A stretch of 16,471 bases of DNA from the NCBI GenBank assembly GCA_045541395.1, contig JAZQIZ010000025.1:1-16471 (forward strand), read 5' to 3'. The position numbers were made by a program, and so were the translations under genes. The notes under the pieces are model-generated. The model did not search any database and was not told the DNA's origin. It saw nothing but the letters and a program-made list of their open reading frames with translations. Source of the DNA: JAZRWQ01 sp045541395 (GTDB lineage Bacteria; Bacillota; Clostridia; Oscillospirales; UMGS1783). Shown here piece by piece: positions 1 to 8,469 of this stretch (positions are counted from its first letter, which is position 1; each line of letters starts with the position of its first letter).

Positions 1-300
1 GTATTAAAATTGCCAAAAACACAGGCAATCTTCAGTTTGATATCCGCGAAGGCGATGTGTATAAATCCGTTTCCGTTGCCCGTCCTGAAGATAATAAGTA
101 CCATCACGTTGTGGCAAACTATAACGGTGATACCGATACAATGACCCTCTATGTAGACGGTGTTTTAGCCGGCACCACCTCAGGCGTTACTCAGGTTACA
201 AAGGGCTCCTGGAACGGTAACTATAATATTATGGATACCACCTCCAGTATAGCAAGCTATACCTACGCAATGCCCGCAGGCACCATTGTAACCGACCTGC
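1..300 (+). repeat. LamG-domain DNA repeat, copy 1 (5' truncated by window)
   Basis: Positions 1-300 match 733-1032 with 7 mismatches by my count, at an offset of 732 bp (244 codons), and diverge abruptly after about 300. The unit encodes the second half of a LamG-like domain. The start of this copy lies outside the window, so more copies may exist upstream. Confidence 0.95.
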
Positions 301-3300
301 ATATCTATGCGGATGTTCTTTCCGATAAGCAGTGTAAGGACGCGTACACAGCCGCCCTTAACGCTATGACCCCCTACACCCCCGAAGATATTATTGACCT
401 TGACTTCAACGCCAACGGCACCGTTACCGTTGTAAAGCAGGGCCTTGGCACTACCTCCGTTAAGGAGTATTCCGACAGAAACACCGCCCTTTCCGATTTC
501 CCCGGCGTTGGCGAACAGATAATTAAGGTAGGTACGGATAAATATACCGTAAATGCCTTCAAGTCCTCTTCCGCTTCCAGCTTTGTGGAAATAGGTACAG
601 GCGAATACGCAACCGACCTTCTTACCGAGCTTAATGACGGCTTTACCATAGAAACAGGCTTTGTTATTCCCAAAGGTATTGATACCTCCCGCGACCGCTA
701 CATAGTAGGCGCAACCAACGGTGGCGGTATGGGTATTAAAATTGCCAAAAACACAGGCGATCTTCAGTTTGATATCCGCGAAGGCGATGTGTATAAATCC
801 GTTTCCGTTGCCCGCCCTGAAGATAATAAGTACCATCACGTTATGGCAAACTATAACGGTGATACCGATACAATGACCCTCTATGTAGACGGCGTTTTAG
901 TTGGCACCACCTCAGGCGTTACTCAGGTTACAAAGGGCTCCTGGAACGGTAACTATAATATTATGGATACCACCTCCAGTATAGCAAGCTACACCTACGC
1001 AATGCCCGCAGGCACCATTGTAACCGACCTGCGCATTTACGCCGATTCCCTTACCGATGAGCAGTGCAAGAACGCATATACCGCGGCAATTAATGCAATG
1101 ACTCCCTATGTAAAGGTTTATGATGACGATTTTGAGCCGGTATTACGCTTTATGGTAACCTCCGATATCCACATCGGCAAAAACGACGATAACGTTGTAA
1201 GAAGCGATAAATTCGCCGCCGCAATAAACTCCGCTTATAATATTGCTGAATTTTCCGGCAACCATTATGAAACTCTGGACCTTATTGCTGTCGCCGGCGA
1301 CCTTGCGGAAAACGGCAAGGTATCCCAGCTTCAGACTGCCAAGCAGGTTGCAGATACTTATATTGATTATGATGAAACCGAATTCCTTGTTACAACCGGT
1401 AACCATGAATACTATGACGGCGAAGCAGGCTCTGTTGCAAGATTTGAAAGCGTATTCGGCGACGGCAGCGCTAATTCCGCAGTTAAGGTAAACGGCTATT
1501 GGTTTATAGGCGTTTCTTCCTCCTCCGACGGCTTCAGCTACACCGCCGAGGACGTTAAGTTTATGGAAGAAGCCCTTAAGGTTGCCGCAGCTGATGACCC
1601 CGAAGGCAAAAAGCCTATATTCGTATTCCAGCATATCGGTAATATAAACACCGTTTTCGGTACCGATACCAAGAGCCAGTATCCCGGTCTTACCACCTTC
1701 GATGCTTTGTATTCTCAGTATCCCCAGGTAGTAAACTTCTCCGGCCATACCCATCATCCCATAAATGATGAGGCCTCTATCCACCAGAAAAACTATACCA
1801 ACCTGAGCACAGGTACTCTGTATTACACTACAATGGCTAAGTACAATAATGTAAGCCCCACCGTAGTAGGCGGCTCCATTTATGATATTGCCCAGTATTA
1901 TATTGTAGAGGTGGATGCCTCCAACCGCACCCGTATCCGTGTTTACGATTTCAACCAGAACAAGTTTGTAGGCGAAACCTATCTTCTTGAATCCTATAAG
2001 CCCGAAGATTTTACCTATAATGAAAGCCGCATTGCCGATAAGGAGATCTTCTTTGCTTCAGATGCGAAAATAAACATTACTAAGGCTACTCAGAACCTGG
2101 CAGTATTTGAATTTACTCCTGTTGCAAAGGACTCCTTTACCGCAAGAAACTACAAAATAGTTGTAGAGGATATGCAGGGTAATGAGGTTGCTTCCAGATA
2201 CGTAAGCTGGCTCTATTACGATGAGGACTATGAAACAATGCTCCCCGCCGCAATTTCCGGCCTTGAGCCCGATACCGAGTATACCTTAAAGATTTACGGT
2301 GTAAACTCAATGTATCTGGTTAATATAACCGACAGCGCAAAGATAAGCACCACACCCCTTACCACTACCTTTAAAACCGCGGCCGTTCCCGAAACTGTAG
2401 TTGCCGACCTTATGGATATTAAGATAGACAGTGCCGCCGATACCGTAACCGATGTATCCGGTAATGACCTTACCTTATCCTCCTGGGGCACTCCCAAAAC
2501 AGGCTATGATGCAACCATCGGTATGGATTACGTTTCCTTTGACGGCTCATCCAATATTAAAATATCCAATTTCCTTAACGATAAAGAGGATATGATCTAC
2601 GGCTTTACCTACGAAGGCTATTTCAAGGTAGACGATTTCTCCAACTGCGAAGAATACGCCCGCGGCGTAATGGCTATGGAGCATTCCGGCGGCTTTGGCT
2701 TTGATATTTATAAGGATAAGACCTGTAACTTCTCTGTATATACCAATGGCTATAAGTCCGTAACCAAAACCCTCGAAGAAGGCAAATACTATCACTGGGT
2801 ATGCGTATACAACGGCGAAGAGCTTGTTTGCTACATAAACGGCCACAGAATGAGCACCGTACCCGCAGAAGTACCCGTAACCTTCCTTGCAGATACCGCC
2901 CTTAATATGTTCTTAGGCGGCGATACCACCGCCGCAGGCGGCTGGGAAAGACTGAGCGAAACCTCCATTGCAATATCCCGTCTTTACAGCGGTGCAATGA
3001 GCGAAGAGCAGGCTCTTGAGCTCTGGGAGGATGTACGCGCCCTTCAGGATACTTCTCTGTATCCCGATGACAGCAACGATCCCGAATATTTAAGATGGGA
3101 ATCAGTTGATGATGACGATACCGATTACGTAACCTTCTTTGACAGCAAGGGCAATATTCACGACCACGCCATCGACGAAAACTCCTTTGACGTTTATCCT
3201 ATGTATAACGGTGCGGTTTCCTACTTTATCGGCAGCCATTACTATGAAGGCTCCGCTCATTTCCTTACAGGTGACGTGAGAGCTAAACTTGGCTTTACCG

Positions 3301-5156
3301 GTACAGCATTCCGTTACATTGTTCGTTTCCGCGGTCCGGCAGCTGATGGCTACGGAGATGAGGTCGACGTATATATTGACGGCGAATATTACACTACCGT
3401 AAGTAATCTTAACGGCGCAAATCTTACAAGCAGGGTTTGTGTTCTTGAGGTAACCGATCTTCCCGATAAGGCCCATGAGATCACCTTCGTTTCAAGCGAC
3501 GGCAGAAGAGTACCTATAGACGAATTCCAGGTAGTTCTCGGCGTCGGCGCCGATAGCGAAGGCGAAGAAGATGTACCCGATGCTCCCGTAAGAGATTATT
3601 ACGTTAAGGACAAAGCAAATAAAACAACCAAGGCGCCCAAGATCGACGGTACCATCACCGAAAAAGAATGGGGCAAGCCAATAATCGTTTCCGGCCCTGC
3701 TCATGCATCTGAAACCTGGAAAGACGGATATTGGGCATTTGATCCCAATAATATCAATTCCAATCAGACCGCCAAGGTTTACCTTACTGCCGACGATGAA
3801 TTCATTTACGTTGGCGCAACCTTAGATAAGTGTGAGCTTGATAATAGCTGCGAAACTCCCGCAGATCTTTACAAGGCTGCTCATTTCAATTTCTCTGTTT
3901 CCAACTGGAACGATGAGACCACCGTTGAAAGAATTCCCTTTGAAGGCGATGATTACGAGCAGTATACCGGCTTTATGTTAGGTCTTGTAAACGGCAATAA
4001 GGCTTCCTATACTTTCACTCAGGGCCTTGAAGCCTGGGAGCTTAATGAAAGCTATTACACCGTAAGTTACGATGAGAATACGCAGACTTACACCTACGAA
4101 GTTAAGGTTCCCATCAGCAGAACCAATATAGTGTCCGATAAGATAGCCCTCTCCGCATCTATCGGTACTGCTTACACCGAAGGCGATGCCGCTAACCGCT
4201 ATAACTTTACAACCGGCAGTGCTCTTTGCGGCGGCGCTTATAACTGGGCTCATTTTGAAAATGCCCTTCCTGTAACCATTGCAGGTCTTATAGAAAAAGA
4301 AGAGCCTGAACAGGGCGATAATGAAGTTGTTCCCGAAGAAAAGGCAGAAGATCCGTACGTTGGCAAGTCCTCCAAGTATACAGGTAAGGCTCCCAAGATC
4401 GACGGTACCATTACCGAAAAAGAATGGGGCAAGCCTATAGTTGTAACAAATCCCGAGCATGCCTCCAATACGTGGGAAGGCGGTTACTGGGCATTCGATC
4501 CCGAATCCATAAATATAAATCAGAATGCTAAGCTTTATATTACAAGGGATGAAAACTTTATTTACGTTGGTGCAACATTAGATAAGTGTGATCTTGATAC
4601 GACCTGCACAAACCTTTACGAGCTTTATAAGTCCGCTCATTTCAATTTCACCATTTCCAACTGGAATAATGACACCACCGTTGAAAGAATACCCTTTGAA
4701 GGTGATGATTACGAACAGTATACCGGCTTTATGTTTGGTCTTGTAAACGGCAAGAAGGCATCTTATACCTTCACGCAGGGCCTTGAAGCCTGGGAACTTA
4801 ATGAAAGCTATTATGAGATCACCTATAACGAGCAGACCCGCACCTACACCTACGAGGCTATGATCCCCATAAGCAGAACCAATATAGTTTCCGATAAGGT
4901 TGCTTTGTCTGCATCCTTAGGTGCTCCATACACCGGCGGAGATGCTGCTAACCGTTACAACTTTACAACCGGCAGTGCCCTTTGCGGCGGCGCTTATAAC
5001 TGGGCGCATCTTAACAATGCCCTTGAAATCAGTTTTGAAGGCAGCCCCAATACATTGGACAGCATAAATATTGTTGCGCTTATAGCAATTGCAGTATGCA
5101 GTATAGGTGTTATGATACCGGTTATCAGACGAAAAGTACTTAACGCAAAAAGATAA
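1..5156 (+). CDS. Giant surface protein: LamG repeats, metallophosphoesterase, CBM9-like repeats (5' partial)
   Basis: The reading frame (first full codon at 3) is already open at the window edge, so the true start lies upstream; the GTG at 57 is internal to a repeat. Residues here are counted from that GTG. Order: two LamG-like beta-sandwich copies (to about nt 1110); a calcineurin-like metallophosphoesterase (about nt 1135-1960) with the full metal set, SDIH (D370, H372), GD (D415), GNHE (N449, H450), FQH (H526) and GHTH (H564, H566); an Fn3-like region (about 2000-2390); a third LamG-like domain (about 2400-3050); a galactose-binding-like jelly roll (about 3100-3545) with the pattern FTGT...VDVYIDGE; two CBM9/DOMON-like domains (about 3600-4290 and 4350-5035); a hydrophobic segment (about 5061-5120) and a basic tail RRKVLNAKR. 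I infer an exported, membrane-anchored hydrolase of phosphomonoesters or phosphodiesters held close to glycans; the substrate is unknown. No LPXTG motif is present. A strong terminator follows directly. Confidence 0.88.
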   Translation, partial: IKIAKNTGNLQFDIREGDVYKSVSVARPEDNKYHHVVANYNGDTDTMTLYVDGVLAGTTSGVTQVTKGSWNGNYNIMDTTSSIASYTYAMPAGTIVTDLHIYADVLSDKQCKDAYTAALNAMTPYTPEDIIDLDFNANGTVTVVKQGLGTTSVKEYSDRNTALSDFPGVGEQIIKVGTDKYTVNAFKSSSASSFVEIGTGEYATDLLTELNDGFTIETGFVIPKGIDTSRDRYIVGATNGGGMGIKIAKNTGDLQFDIREGDVYKSVSVARPEDNKYHHVMANYNGDTDTMTLYVDGVLVGTTSGVTQVTKGSWNGNYNIMDTTSSIASYTYAMPAGTIVTDLRIYADSLTDEQCKNAYTAAINAMTPYVKVYDDDFEPVLRFMVTSDIHIGKNDDNVVRSDKFAAAINSAYNIAEFSGNHYETLDLIAVAGDLAENGKVSQLQTAKQVADTYIDYDETEFLVTTGNHEYYDGEAGSVARFESVFGDGSANSAVKVNGYWFIGVSSSSDGFSYTAEDVKFMEEALKVAAADDPEGKKPIFVFQHIGNINTVFGTDTKSQYPGLTTFDALYSQYPQVVNFSGHTHHPINDEASIHQKNYTNLSTGTLYYTTMAKYNNVSPTVVGGSIYDIAQYYIVEVDASNRTRIRVYDFNQNKFVGETYLLESYKPEDFTYNESRIADKEIFFASDAKINITKATQNLAVFEFTPVAKDSFTARNYKIVVEDMQGNEVASRYVSWLYYDEDYETMLPAAISGLEPDTEYTLKIYGVNSMYLVNITDSAKISTTPLTTTFKTAAVPETVVADLMDIKIDSAADTVTDVSGNDLTLSSWGTPKTGYDATIGMDYVSFDGSSNIKISNFLNDKEDMIYGFTYEGYFKVDDFSNCEEYARGVMAMEHSGGFGFDIYKDKTCNFSVYTNGYKSVTKTLEEGKYYHWVCVYNGEELVCYINGHRMSTVPAEVPVTFLADTALNMFLGGDTTAAGGWERLSETSIAISRLYSGAMSEEQALELWEDVRALQDTSLYPDDSNDPEYLRWESVDDDDTDYVTFFDSKGNIHDHAIDENSFDVYPMYNGAVSYFIGSHYYEGSAHFLTGDVRAKLGFTGTAFRYIVRFRGPAADGYGDEVDVYIDGEYYTTVSNLNGANLTSRVCVLEVTDLPDKAHEITFVSSDGRRVPIDEFQVVLGVGADSEGEEDVPDAPVRDYYVKDKANKTTKAPKIDGTITEKEWGKPIIVSGPAHASETWKDGYWAFDPNNINSNQTAKVYLTADDEFIYVGATLDKCELDNSCETPADLYKAAHFNFSVSNWNDETTVERIPFEGDDYEQYTGFMLGLVNGNKASYTFTQGLEAWELNESYYTVSYDENTQTYTYEVKVPISRTNIVSDKIALSASIGTAYTEGDAANRYNFTTGSALCGGAYNWAHFENALPVTIAGLIEKEEPEQGDNEVVPEEKAEDPYVGKSSKYTGKAPKIDGTITEKEWGKPIVVTNPEHASNTWEGGYWAFDPESININQNAKLYITRDENFIYVGATLDKCDLDTTCTNLYELYKSAHFNFTISNWNNDTTVERIPFEGDDYEQYTGFMFGLVNGKKASYTFTQGLEAWELNESYYEITYNEQTRTYTYEAMIPISRTNIVSDKVALSASLGAPYTGGDAANRYNFTTGSALCGGAYNWAHLNNALEISFEGSPNTLDSINIVALIAIAVCSIGVMIPVIRRKVLNAKR
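733..1032 (+). repeat. LamG-domain DNA repeat, copy 2
   Basis: Second copy of the near-identical 300-bp segment, in frame with the first. The near identity at third codon positions points to a recent duplication or gene conversion rather than protein-level selection alone. Confidence 0.95.
3630..4260 (+). repeat. CBM9-like domain repeat, copy 1
   Basis: Encodes the first CBM9-like domain, starting APKIDGTITEKEWGKP and ending near CGGAYNWAH. It lines up with 4386-5016 at a constant 756-bp (252-codon) offset at both ends, so there is no net indel between the copies. They share long identical stretches but are clearly more diverged than the LamG copies. Confidence 0.85.
4386..5016 (+). repeat. 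CBM9-like domain repeat, copy 2
   Basis: Second CBM9-like domain with the same opening (APKIDGTITEKEWGKP) and closing (CGGAYNWAH) motifs. An acidic linker (EEPEQGDNEVVPEEKAED) separates it from copy 1, and the membrane anchor follows. Confidence 0.85.
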
Positions 5157-5163
5157 ATTTTAT

Positions 5164-5202
5164 GAAGCTATCTGAAAAATTTTCAGATAGCTTCTTTTTT
5201 TG
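5164..5202 (+). terminator. Rho-independent terminator of the surface-protein gene
   Basis: A perfect 15-bp inverted repeat (5164-5178 with 5180-5194) is followed by a run of seven T. It lies 7 nt after the stop codon. The T tract runs straight into the -35 box of the next promoter. Confidence 0.93.
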
Positions 5203-5231
5203 TTGAAACGAGGGCTGTAATATGTTAAAAT
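5203..5231 (+). promoter_or_regulatory. Sigma-A-type promoter for the rsmD operon
   Basis: TTGAAA (5203-5208), a 17-bp spacer and TAAAAT (5226-5231), placed 26 bp before the rsmD ATG and immediately after a terminator. Confidence 0.7.
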
Positions 5232-5257
5232 AAAGAAAAATCGTAGGATGGAAAAGT

Positions 5258-5809
5258 ATGCGTATTATTTCAGGTGTAAATAAAGGAATGAAGCTTCTTT
5301 CTCCTCAGGGGGAGGACGTTCGTCCCACTATAGACAGAATAAAAGAAGCTGCTTTTAATATAATGCAGTTTTCTTTGGAAAACTCGGTCTTTCTTGATAT
5401 GTTCTCAGGTACGGGTCAGATGGGAATAGAGGCCCTTGCGAGAGGCGCTTCCAAAGCCTACTTTTTCGATCCCTCGGCCGCGTCAATGAAGGTAATTAAG
5501 GCCAATGTTGAAAAAACAGGCTTTGCCTCTAAGGCTGTATTAAGACAGGCATCTTACTCTTCTCTTTTGGGAATGTCGCCTAAGCCTAAGTTTGATCTTG
5601 TTTATATCGATCCGCCTTTTGGCGCAAATCTTTTTGAAGAAGCGCTTAATTTTCTTGTAGAAAACGAGCTTGTAGTTAACGGAGCTTATATTTTAGTAGA
5701 AACGCCTAAAGGCACGCCCTTGCCTTCAAGTATCGGTCCCTTTACGGCTAAGGTTAAAAATTATGGCCAGATATCCCTCACGGTGTATAAAAATGAGGAG
5801 GAATTATGA
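5258..5809 (+). CDS. rsmD: 16S rRNA (guanine(966)-N(2))-methyltransferase RsmD
   Basis: A 183-residue protein of normal length for RsmD, which in characterised bacteria methylates N2 of G966 of 16S rRNA using S-adenosylmethionine. It opens with the family signature MRIISG and has the SAM-binding loop DMFSGTGQMGIEA (from residue 47) and the catalytic motif IDPPFG (residues 117-122, of the D/N-PP-F/Y type used for exocyclic amino groups). The ribosome site is weak (GGATGG about 7 nt upstream). It is the first gene of a tight operon: its TGA overlaps the coaD ATG by 4 nt (ATGA), the usual rsmD-coaD arrangement of Firmicutes. Confidence 0.95.
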   Translation: MRIISGVNKGMKLLSPQGEDVRPTIDRIKEAAFNIMQFSLENSVFLDMFSGTGQMGIEALARGASKAYFFDPSAASMKVIKANVEKTGFASKAVLRQASYSSLLGMSPKPKFDLVYIDPPFGANLFEEALNFLVENELVVNGAYILVETPKGTPLPSSIGPFTAKVKNYGQISLTVYKNEEEL

Positions 5810-6297
5810 AAAAAATTGCAATATGCCCCGGCTCCTTTAATCCTATAACCTTAGGGCATCTTGATATTATTAAAAGAGCCTCAAAAATGTTTGATCACGT
5901 TATCGTTGCTGTATTACACAACTCTTCTAAGGTTTGTGAATTTTCAACCGAAGAAAGGGTTGCAATGATCAACGAAAGTATAAAGGATATGCCCAATGTT
6001 TCTGCCGATTCTTTTGACGGTCTTCTTGTTGAATATGCCAAAGAAAAAAAGGCAACTGCTATTGTTAAGGGCTTGAGAGCGGTTTCTGACTTTGAATATG
6101 AATTCCAGATGGCCCTTGTAAACCAGAAAATGAATACGGAAGTTGAAACCGTGTTTTTAACCACCAATGCTGAGTTTATGTATTTAAGTTCAAGCGTTGT
6201 AAGGGAAATAGCTGCTCATGGCGGGGATATAACAGAATTTGTTCCTCAGTGTGTGGCAAAGCAAATAAAAGAAAAGTATAACGGGAGGAAAATATAA
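5806..6297 (+). CDS. coaD: Phosphopantetheine adenylyltransferase CoaD
   Basis: A 163-residue nucleotidyltransferase for the penultimate step of coenzyme A synthesis (4'-phosphopantetheine plus ATP giving dephospho-CoA and pyrophosphate). Visible motifs are PGSFNPITLGH near the N terminus (with the T-x-G-H ATP-binding motif, H18), VKGLRAVSDFEYE in the middle, and YLSSSVVREIA (from about residue 126), the ISSTxVR-type loop. The length is standard. A strong GAGGAGG site precedes the ATG inside the end of rsmD, so the two are probably translationally coupled. The stop TAA overlaps the next ATG by one base. Confidence 0.96.
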   Translation: MKKIAICPGSFNPITLGHLDIIKRASKMFDHVIVAVLHNSSKVCEFSTEERVAMINESIKDMPNVSADSFDGLLVEYAKEKKATAIVKGLRAVSDFEYEFQMALVNQKMNTEVETVFLTTNAEFMYLSSSVVREIAAHGGDITEFVPQCVAKQIKEKYNGRKI

Positions 6298-6746
6298 TGA
6301 GCGATTTTGAAGCGTTACTTGAAGAACTGGCTGCTTTGGTTGAGGATGCATGGGAAATGCCGCTTAATAAAAATAAAATAGTACTGGAAAGGGACGCTCT
6401 TACCCGTATTATCAACGGCCTCAACACCCATTATCCTACTGAAATTGCAAGAGCAAACAGCCTTCTCGATGAAAGAGAAAAGATCCTTATTAAAGCCAGA
6501 ACCGATTCCGAAAGAATGATAAAGGATGCTCAGGAAAGATCCACAAATCTTGTTAATGAGCAGGATATCATAAAAGAAGCTCAGCGTATAGCTCAAGAAG
6601 TAAGAGAGAGCGCCGATGCCGATGCCGCCCGTATCCGCAGATCTGCGGTTGAGTTTGCGGACAGCGTTTTAAAACGCGCGGAGGATCATTACGATCAGAA
6701 CCTTGCTATTATTAAGCAGGCCCGCAGAGTAGTAAATAATAACTAA
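6297..6746 (+). CDS. Charged coiled-coil protein, ATP synthase b-subunit/DivIVA-like (unknown function)
   Basis: A 149-residue soluble protein with no membrane segment or signal peptide. After an acidic helical start (DFEALLEELAALVED), residues of about 45-140 form a long, highly charged helix rich in E, R, A and D with heptad-like spacing. This resembles DivIVA-type and ATP-synthase b-like stalk proteins, which may reflect composition only. It is the last gene of the rsmD-coaD operon (GGGAGG site, 1-nt overlap), and similar coiled-coil genes follow coaD in other Clostridia as far as I recall. A role cannot be assigned. Confidence 0.8.
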   Translation: MSDFEALLEELAALVEDAWEMPLNKNKIVLERDALTRIINGLNTHYPTEIARANSLLDEREKILIKARTDSERMIKDAQERSTNLVNEQDIIKEAQRIAQEVRESADADAARIRRSAVEFADSVLKRAEDHYDQNLAIIKQARRVVNNN

Positions 6747-6776
6747 AAAAAGGTGCGTTTATATACGCACCTTTTT
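6747..6776 (+). terminator. Terminator of the rsmD-coaD operon
   Basis: A 12-bp inverted repeat (6747-6758 with 6765-6776; GC-rich core GGTGCGT/ACGCACC) with a 6-nt loop TTATAT. The T tract is the 3' arm of the stem. It lies at the stop codon and only 11 nt before the GGAGG of the next gene. Confidence 0.88.
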
Positions 6777-6799
6777 AAAAGCAGATGGGAGGGGTAAAT

Positions 6800-8041
6800 T
6801 TGAATATTGAGCTTAAAGCCTGCGGCACTACCCATGACGGTAAGGGTGTTTGCCGCCATAACGGCAAGGCTGTTTTTGTAAGCGGCCTTATTGTAGGCGA
6901 GAGCGCCCTTTGCGAAATTACCTCACAGGGCAAAAAATTTGATACCGCCAAGGTGGTTTCCATAATTGAAAAAAGCCCCTGCAGAATAGCACCTGATTGC
7001 TCCTCTTATCCTGATTGCGGCGGCTGTAATTACCGTCATATGACCTACGAAAAAGAACTGGAACTTAAAGCTTTGCGGGTAAGGGATGCTTTTACTAAGC
7101 TTGCAAAATTCGATCCCGGTGAAATAACTGTTCACCCTTCCGAAAACTTCCTTCGCAATAAAGCAACCTTTCAGTTCAAAGGCTGTGAATTCGGTTTCTT
7201 TTCGCAAAAAAGCCATAGCCTTGTATCTGTTGAAGGCTGTAAAATAATACACCCCGTAATGTTGCGCATTGCAAATACTTTCAGTAAATTCTTAAAGGCT
7301 AATAACGTTTCTTACGTTAAAACTTTGTCTGTCAGAATAAACAGGGATGAAACAGAAATATCCTTGCTTATAGAAGCAAACGGCCCTGTTTTTAATACTG
7401 ATTTTTTAGCAAATGAATTTGAGCAAATAACTGCAATTAACTTTAACGGCGAAAATATTTACGGTAAAGGCTATATTTCCGATACACTCTGCGAAAATAC
7501 CCTTAATATTTCACCCTTATCCTTTTATCAGATAAGCCCGATCCAGGCTGAAAAAGCATACAGTCTGGCTGCACAAAACTCCGGCATTAGAAATACGGAC
7601 GTAGCCTTGGATCTTTGTTGCGGAATCGGCTCAATTACCCTGTACCTTGCAAGGCTTTGCAGGAAGGTATACGGTGCCGAAATAGTGCCTGAAGCTATAG
7701 AAAATGCCAAAGAAAACGCAAAGCAAAATGGCATTACCAACGCGCACTTTGTTTGTAATGACGCCGCAAAGGCCCTTAAAACCTATAAAGCTCAGGGCGT
7801 TTGTCCCAACGTGATTTTTGTGGATCCCCCAAGGGCAGGTCTTGATATGGCCTGCAAGGAAGCAATAGCGGAATTTGCCCCTGAAAAGATCGCTTATATT
7901 TCCTGTGACTGTGCCACTCAGGCAAGGGATGCCGCCTTCTTTTTTGAGCGCGGTTACAGATTGTCTTCGCTGGAGGCGGTAGACTTTTTCCCTCGCACCG
8001 CCCATATAGAAAGCGTGGCCTGTTTTGTTCGTTGCAAATGA
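6800..8041 (+). CDS. rlmD: 23S rRNA (uracil-5-)-methyltransferase, RlmD/RlmCD (RumA) type
   Basis: SAM-dependent enzyme of the TrmA/RumA family, which makes 5-methyluridine in 23S rRNA (or in tRNA for TrmA); the exact site cannot be read from sequence. Counting from TTG 6800 (413 residues): an N-terminal TRAM domain (about 1-55), a four-cysteine iron-sulfur motif (C61, C67, C73, C76 in CRIAPDCSSYPDCGGC), the SAM loop ALDLCCGIGSITL, the VDPPRAGLD motif, the catalytic cysteine C369 in YISCDCATQARD (a variant of the usual SCNP/SCDP) and the general-base glutamate in PRTAHIESV (E404). I chose TTG 6800 because GGAGG at 6788-6792 is 7 nt upstream; the in-frame ATG at 6785 has no ribosome site and overlaps this one. 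RlmD-type is more likely than TrmA because of the TRAM and Fe-S domains. Confidence 0.9.
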   Translation: MNIELKACGTTHDGKGVCRHNGKAVFVSGLIVGESALCEITSQGKKFDTAKVVSIIEKSPCRIAPDCSSYPDCGGCNYRHMTYEKELELKALRVRDAFTKLAKFDPGEITVHPSENFLRNKATFQFKGCEFGFFSQKSHSLVSVEGCKIIHPVMLRIANTFSKFLKANNVSYVKTLSVRINRDETEISLLIEANGPVFNTDFLANEFEQITAINFNGENIYGKGYISDTLCENTLNISPLSFYQISPIQAEKAYSLAAQNSGIRNTDVALDLCCGIGSITLYLARLCRKVYGAEIVPEAIENAKENAKQNGITNAHFVCNDAAKALKTYKAQGVCPNVIFVDPPRAGLDMACKEAIAEFAPEKIAYISCDCATQARDAAFFFERGYRLSSLEAVDFFPRTAHIESVACFVRCK

Positions 8042-8069
8042 TCGAGTTGTAAGAATTGAGGATAAAAAA

Positions 8070-8198
8070 ATGGGACTGTTCAGCAGAAAAAAGAAGGGTA
8101 ATATAAAAACTCCTTTCGGATCTATAAACGAGTTTACCGGCGAGAATGATCTGCCGGATGCCCTTCCAACCTTAAGGGCAATTTTGCCTGGAACATAA
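8070..8198 (+). CDS. Small ORF, possibly the 5' remnant of a truncated gene
   Basis: A 42-codon ORF starting MGLFSRKKKGNIKTPFGS, with a plausible site (TTGAGG, 8 nt before the ATG) 28 nt after the methyltransferase stop. Its codon use matches the host genes around it. After the TAA at 8196-8198 the same frame stays open for about 163 codons to the TGA at 8688, so this may be the beginning of a larger gene broken by a nonsense mutation or cut by a rearrangement. No family is recognised. Confidence 0.4.
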   Translation: MGLFSRKKKGNIKTPFGSINEFTGENDLPDALPTLRAILPGT

Positions 8199-8268
8199 TA
8201 TAAGGTCAGCGGTATATCAACAGCAAATGACAGGAATCCTATAATTTTTGCTAGGGAGGTAGTTAATA

Positions 8269-8469
8269 ATGAAATACAAATCGGTGACAGAAATTCTGCA
8301 GGACGAGAGTCTTGGTTTATTAGAGAGGCAAGAGTTGATGATAAGATTCCTCTCGGAGAGGAATATGACATTGGACGAGTTTATGGAGACGGAGGAAGCG
8401 GAAAAGCTAATGGAAGCAGCGGCCGAAGCGAGGTTTTCGGAGCCGTTGCAGTACCGCCGTTTACAGTAA
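8269..8469 (+). CDS. Small acidic helical protein, hypothetical
   Basis: A 66-codon ORF with a very good ribosome site (GGGAGGT, 8 nt before the ATG). The product is mostly predicted helix and acidic (LLERQELMIRFLSERNM, then TLDEFMETEEAEKLMEAA), with no signal peptide or membrane segment. Codon use differs from the neighbours: it favours GAG, GCG, TCG, TTG and AGG where flanking genes favour GAA, GCC, TCC and CTT, hinting at transfer or relaxed constraint. A different frame (continuing from the ORF at 8070) is also open across it. I do not recognise the family. Confidence 0.5.
   Translation: MKYKSVTEILQDESLGLLERQELMIRFLSERNMTLDEFMETEEAEKLMEAAAEARFSEPLQYRRLQ

Noticed and set aside
57..59. GTG at 57 as the start of the giant surface gene
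   Set aside because: The frame is open to the window edge, and the sequence before it matches the same part of the second LamG copy (from 733).
180..839. Long minus-strand ORFs under the giant surface gene (also at 1143-1784 and 3978-4460)
   Set aside because: They are mirror images of a repetitive, C-ending-codon gene with clear domains on the plus strand; no ribosome sites.
7631..8371. 246-codon minus-strand ORF across the end of the methyltransferase gene
   Set aside because: It overlaps the conserved SAM and catalytic motifs on the other strand, and the translation looks like no known protein.
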